6,603 nt of DNA, taken from contig CACYQE010000065.1 of the NCBI GenBank assembly GCA_902776515.1, positions 1 through 6,603 of the forward strand, given 5' to 3'. The notes below the pieces were generated by a model. It was not told where the DNA came from. It worked only from the letters and a program-made list of their open reading frames with translations, and ran no database searches. The position numbers were made by a program, and so were the translations under genes. This document shows, piece by piece, positions 5,701-6,603 of the stretch; the first letter of the stretch is position 1, and every line of letters starts with the position of its first letter. This stretch comes from an uncultured Pseudomonadota bacterium. Lineage in GTDB: Bacteria > Pseudomonadota > Alphaproteobacteria > Rs-D84.

Positions 5701-6470
5701 TTGAAAAAAGTCCATTTAAATTCATCCTGGGCGGCAATTGTAATTCCGGCAAATAAATCATCGGGCAAACTTGCCAAACTGGCACACATATAAAATGTTG
5801 AACGGAACATATTTTTTGCACCGCCGGTTGCATTGGCAAACAATCCATACGGTATGGCCGTTAAACCACTTCGGTCAAATGTTGAACGGAACATACTTTC
5901 CGCCGAACCCGACACGCCACTAAACAAGTTTGCCGGTACCGTGGTCAGGTTGGTCGAACTTTGGAAAGTGCTGCGGAAACGGGGTTGCCCCGCCGGTGTA
6001 TCAGATACGGTTGGAAACACCGACCCCAATGACCCGGATATCGATGCAATCCATTTGGAAGTATTATTTGTATCACTTTTATGAAACGATATCGCCGCAA
6101 CAACATTGTCACCACCGGCGGTGTTGTATTCCGTTGCCCGACCACAAAACTTAATCGTTTTAACACCACCGTTTGTATAGGTGTGTGAATAATCCGTTGC
6201 GGTTGTATTATCACGATCTATGTTGTCAATGGTGCCATCGCCCCAATCAACGGCAAAACTGCCCTTTGGGGACATGGTGAACCAAAAATTCGTGTTTGCA
6301 GCCAAACTGGTTGTAGTAATCGTAAATCCCGAATTATCGCAAGTAATACAAGATTCCAAACCAGAATCATAATATGACCAACCGGTACATTCCGCCGCAA
6401 AAACCGTGCCCGTAAATATCACGGTTAACATAGAAACAGCAAAAAAGAACATAAACCGTAATTTTTTCAT
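2766..6470 (-). CDS. Giant exported Cys-rich repeat protein with PKD-like, leucine-rich and lectin-like domains
   Basis: This 1234-residue protein starts at ATG 6470. Upstream in-frame codons back to GTG 6584 overlap the predicted promoter and would hide the signal peptide, so they are rejected. Residues 1-25 are a Sec signal peptide (FVFA|AE type end, TVFA|AE). Residues 28-44 are a half Cys module (CTGWSYYDSG...CITC). Residues 71-111 are PKD-like (FAVDWGDGT ... HTYTNGGVKTIKFCG). Residues 163-279 are four BspA-type leucine-rich units (MFRSTF...LTAIPYGLF). Residues 333-1155 contain six 8-Cys modules, which recall eukaryotic GCC2/GCC3 or EGF-like repeats. The fourth is split by a concanavalin-A/LamG-like domain at about 678-897 (EYLQS..GKQFIDTGY ... 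YDNGVLQLDLIPARR ... GMYNRVDGGFY). Residues 1155-1234 are a separate C-terminal domain (CGRKLHLGNF...DDSILYGERD). There is no transmembrane segment after the signal peptide and no LPXTG. The Cys content implies an oxidising compartment, so it is probably a surface or secreted adhesin. The Shine-Dalgarno is weak (GCGGG, GTGG). Binding partners are unknown. Confidence 0.85.
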   Translation of the reverse strand: MKKLRFMFFFAVSMLTVIFTGTVFAAECTGWSYYDSGLESCITCDNSGFTITTTSLAANTNFWFTMSPKGSFAVDWGDGTIDNIDRDNTTATDYSHTYTNGGVKTIKFCGRATEYNTAGGDNVVAAISFHKSDTNNTSKWIASISGSLGSVFPTVSDTPAGQPRFRSTFQSSTNLTTVPANLFSGVSGSAESMFRSTFDRSGLTAIPYGLFANATGGAKNMFRSTFYMCASLASLPDDLFAGITIAAQDEFKWTFFKTTGLDDKYIPSTAFTGLVNAGAPSPATGNMWYQTFEGSDLVKICPPRTRQFFTGYEGSVAETTWNGVVSCEPSNPCVGAQYWDSTNEVCTPCPSGYTYDTSNAKDSINQCKIQCADGTYLAAAGNATCTNAGVGYYATGGETNGVYSFGQTSTRTKCPDNMPTINNTTTASSIDQCVVYCRGNKYRNSNNSCVDCPTGYVANSADGKVAITDCKIHCDGGTYLPIANAPSCEDVGDGYWAVATTVAYGSTVSRTQCPNGQTTGMTNASSASQCREALCTGATYRDSLTGECISCPIGYDAHTVSGKTSINECQIHCYAGTYIANANDTVCTNVGDGYYAAASDVNYGSTGSRTQCPNGQATGTQTAASSSQCQTSCQGATYYDSTMGACKNCPTGYTDNVTNGKNSINQCQGYCAGGTILAIYTPLEYLQSRNGKQFIDTGYGVTSDHVNGTVVIENLEAINNPGQYDSGNFFGNLYGNGGFSSGWKKNVFGVWLQKTNGGGAKAQYSAPLNQNQVYTITYDITFTLKNGKKTGIPTIIVDNNSPKTASVPDASINYEGNTIKLFTNGSAYVKDDNTIDDQLPNGDKIFGGRMYSMQLYDNGVLQLDLIPARRESDGELGMYNRVDGGFYVNAGLDTFIAGADIGDSFGSCGPVGNGYYIGATQTNYGSTPTRNQCPNGLPTMENGEIINNATSIYQCDGINPCLGPRYPDPGTGICTLCPTGYVSNTQNGKESVYECQIHCEPGTYLANANDASCTNVGNGYYTDDSLINWGDVGMRTRCQNGGVTNMTNAGSADACVPVGTCSGATYMNSGTCEPCPTGYTDNTINGKTAATDCQLLCPVGSYLGTVNATTCTDAGVGYWATGGAVNYGSTSTRNACATGLTTVGYGHGADEASDCGRKLHLGNFILYTKTTKPTAPAINVQVENDATTHYIGVSNTDHTLTPIHVNQGNIQYTAFDDSILYGERDLETNTRITQ
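3006..5474 (-). repeat. Six 8-cysteine modules in the giant protein
   Basis: In protein order the modules are residues 333-433, 437-530, 535-629, 633-955 (with a domain insertion), 961-1054 and 1061-1155. A typical module is C.GATY.D...G.C..CP.GY......GK.SINEC.IHC..GTYLA.AND..C..VG.GYY......YGST..R.QCPNG........S..QC. In the third module the cysteines are 535, 548, 551, 569, 573, 587, 612 and 629. The DNA of the copies is well diverged, unlike the 57-bp repeats of the third plus-strand gene, which suggests old duplications under purifying selection. Even Cys numbers fit four disulfides per module (inference). Confidence 0.88.
3780..4439 (-). other. Concanavalin-A/LamG-like domain inserted in the fourth Cys module
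   Basis: Residues about 678-897 begin AIYTPLEYLQSRNGKQFIDT and end GGFYVNAGLDTFIAGAD. The flanking hallmark GGRMYSMQLYDNGVLQLDLI and the PARR...GMYNRVDGGFYVNAG segment match, from memory, a ConA-like lectin/glucanase fold domain common in gut bacterial surface proteins. It contains no cysteine, whereas the surrounding modules are Cys-rich. Glycan or protein binding is plausible but not shown by any visible catalytic motif. Confidence 0.72.
5634..5984 (-). repeat. BspA-type leucine-rich repeats (28-32 residues)
   Basis: Units lie at residues 163-190, 191-218, 219-247 and 248-279 of the giant protein, with a partial fifth (MWYQTFEGSDLVKICPP). The consensus is MFRSTF....L..IP..LF......A. At DNA level the 19-nt block AAATGTTGAACGGAACATA (plus-strand reading) occurs at 5793-5811 and 5877-5895, exactly 84 bp (28 codons) apart. 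Together with the upstream DWGDGT domain this is the usual order in BspA-like surface proteins. Confidence 0.75.
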
Positions 6471-6529
6471 ACCACAACGCCCGCAGAAATACGGTATTTT
6501 ATAAATATCCCTTCCCTTGTTACAGTGAA

Positions 6530-6558
6530 AATATACTAAATAAGAAAAATTAACACAA
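6530..6558 (-). promoter_or_regulatory. Promoter of the giant Cys-rich gene
   Basis: On the minus strand TTGTGT (6558-6553), a 17-bp T-rich spacer and TATATT (6535-6530) form a good sigma70-type pair. The predicted start near 6523 gives a 5' leader of about 53 nt. Within that leader is the near-palindrome AAATACGGTATTT (6487-6499 on the plus strand; arms AAATAC/GTATTT), a possible operator or short hairpin. Nothing else was recognised between 6559 and 6603. Confidence 0.6.
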
Positions 6559-6603
6559 GGGCTTTTTAGCAAAGATTTTGACACAAACTTTACCGATTTT
6601 TAT

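Noticed and set aside
6471..6584. 38-residue N-terminal extension of the giant gene from GTG 6584
   Set aside because: The -35/-10 pair at 6558-6530 lies inside it, and ATG 6470 starts a standard MKK signal peptide.

Overview
This window looks like chromosome from a host-associated, AT-leaning Gram-negative bacterium. My best guess is one of the uncultured gut Alphaproteobacteria (the RF32/CAG-239 kind). That rests on recalled protein style: short Sec-exported proteins with the motif pattern 'T..YVDGAY', 'KQDKL' and 'YTKTEVDTALGAKA', next to a giant protein made of 8-cysteine modules, a C-terminal 'CGRKLHLGN' block and a 'YDNGVLQLDLIPARR' lectin-like domain. No marker gene is present, so the taxonomic guess is tentative. 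There are no RNA genes, no CRISPR array, no transposase and no recognisable phage structural or packaging genes.

Layout. Four genes lie on the plus strand and one very large gene lies convergently on the minus strand. Plus strand: (1) 53-769, a secreted protein with a Ser/Thr/Lys-rich first half and a coiled-coil second half; (2) 818-1543, a secreted protein with 24-residue repeats; (3) 1640-2389, a secreted protein with 57-bp tandem repeats encoding tail-fibre-like 'YTKTEVD' modules; (4) 2469-2795, a short relative whose 3' end runs through a terminator hairpin into the opposing gene and which may be degenerate. Minus strand: 6470 down to 2766, a 1234-residue exported protein. It has a PKD-like domain, BspA-type leucine-rich repeats, six 8-Cys modules (one split by a concanavalin-A-like domain) and a distinct C-terminal domain. 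Every gene starts with a Sec signal peptide.

Regulation seen in the sequence. Genes 1 and 3 share an almost identical extended -10 promoter core (29-43 and 1587-1601). Genes 2 and 3 share an identical 16-nt A/C-only leader just before the Shine-Dalgarno (789-804 and 1610-1625). A 19-nt-arm imperfect hairpin occupies the gene 3 / gene 4 gap. A T-tailed hairpin at 2740-2763 lies between the converging genes. The large gene has its own -35/-10 pair at 6558-6530.

Working model (inference): the locus makes an envelope or secreted surface set, with several small, probably trimeric, coiled-coil/fibre-like proteins of one paralogous family facing a large disulfide-rich, potentially glycan-binding adhesin. 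I do not recognise a named system. The most notable points are the paralogous exported family with shared expression signals, the expandable in-frame repeats, the lectin-like domain nested inside a Cys module, and the gene whose stop codon lies past its terminator.
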